From assembly GCA_030630395.1 (NCBI GenBank), contig DAOVNE010000081.1:1-6543 (forward strand): 6,543 nt of DNA, read 5' to 3'. Both the position numbers and the translations under genes were made by a program. Under the pieces are notes generated by a model. It did no database searches. It saw only the letters and a program-made list of their open reading frames with translations, and was not told the DNA's origin. Each line of letters opens with the position of its first letter. The first letter of the stretch is position 1. Of this stretch, positions 6,390-6,543 are shown in pieces. This stretch comes from Candidatus Eiseniibacteriota bacterium (GTDB taxonomy: Bacteria > Joyebacterota > Joyebacteria > Joyebacterales > Joyebacteraceae).

Positions 6390-6413
6390 GTACGCCGCCC
6401 GCCCAGCCTCTTC

Positions 6414-6543
6414 CTACGACCTGATGCTGGCGAGCCTTGCCTGCTTCTTCGCCCAGTCGTCAGCGTCCCAGCTCGGCATGCCGGCCTGCTCGAGTTCCTC
6501 GAGAGCCTTCGACATCAGCTGGATGGCCTCGCTCGTCTCACCC
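6414..6543 (-). CDS. C-terminal end of an unrecognised protein (5' end outside window)
   Basis: On the minus strand a frame is open from the window edge to a TAG at 6416-6414, giving 42 codons. The visible tail begins GETSEAIQLMSKALEELEQ, continues through AGMPSWDADDWAKKQ and ends ARLASIRS. It looks like one amphipathic, charged helix pair, with the ALEELEQ spacing and the closing DDWAKKQARLASIR typical of soluble helical proteins; a tetratricopeptide-like repeat is possible but not shown. It runs in the same direction as the PLP enzyme, 73 bases ahead of it. The amino acid composition supports a real coding frame, but no family can be named from so little. Confidence 0.6.
   Translation of the reverse strand, partial: GETSEAIQLMSKALEELEQAGMPSWDADDWAKKQARLASIRS

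Noticed and set aside
6374..6408. GGCTGG/CCAGCC stem between the last two minus-strand genes
   Set aside because: Six base pairs around a 23-base loop without a T-run; too weak to call a terminator.

Overview
The window is gene-dense, GC-rich bacterial DNA. It holds four complete protein genes plus the arsR-type regulator, and both ends cut through a gene. Genes are closely packed, convergent pairs lie 37-57 bases apart, and clear Shine-Dalgarno sequences precede most starts. No rRNA, tRNA, insertion sequence or CRISPR is visible. The mix of a DUF89/ARMT1-like phosphatase, a secreted alpha/beta hydrolase carrying a PDZ domain, and an ArsR-ArsP-type pair suits an environmental, possibly anaerobic, lineage such as the FCB group or former Deltaproteobacteria. 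That placement is inference; nothing here fixes the taxon.

Layout. Bases 1-365 (+) are the 3' end of a DUF89/ARMT1-like phosphatase. Convergent to it, on the minus strand, is a three-gene cluster read from right to left: an ArsR-family repressor (3316-2882), an UPF0718/ArsP-type permease (2885-1587) and a patatin-like lipid acyl hydrolase (1553-423). The repressor stop and permease start overlap as ATGA, and the patatin gene begins 33 bases after the permease stop, so the three are probably one transcript. Just upstream of the repressor a strong AT-rich inverted repeat (3344-3367) fills the spacer of a good sigma-70-like promoter, as expected for autorepression released by a metal or metalloid.

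The 221-base divergent region (3317-3537) also holds a candidate plus-strand promoter and a 22-base imperfect direct repeat. These precede a gene (3538-5103, +) for an exported serine hydrolase whose C-terminal region carries a PDZ domain. Convergent to that gene is a class V PLP enzyme resembling isopenicillin N epimerase (6340-5141, -). Beyond it is the last 42 codons of an unrecognised minus-strand gene (6543-6414).

Working together: the repressor and permease look like a metalloid or heavy-metal sensing and efflux module. The patatin is the unexpected third member and could act on membrane lipids under the same stress, but that is speculative. The hydrolase, the aminotransferase-fold enzyme and the two truncated flanking genes have no evident pathway link to the module. 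The most interesting points are the patatin in a metal-efflux operon, its altered oxyanion-hole motif, and the PDZ domain apparently nested inside the hydrolase's C-terminal beta domain.
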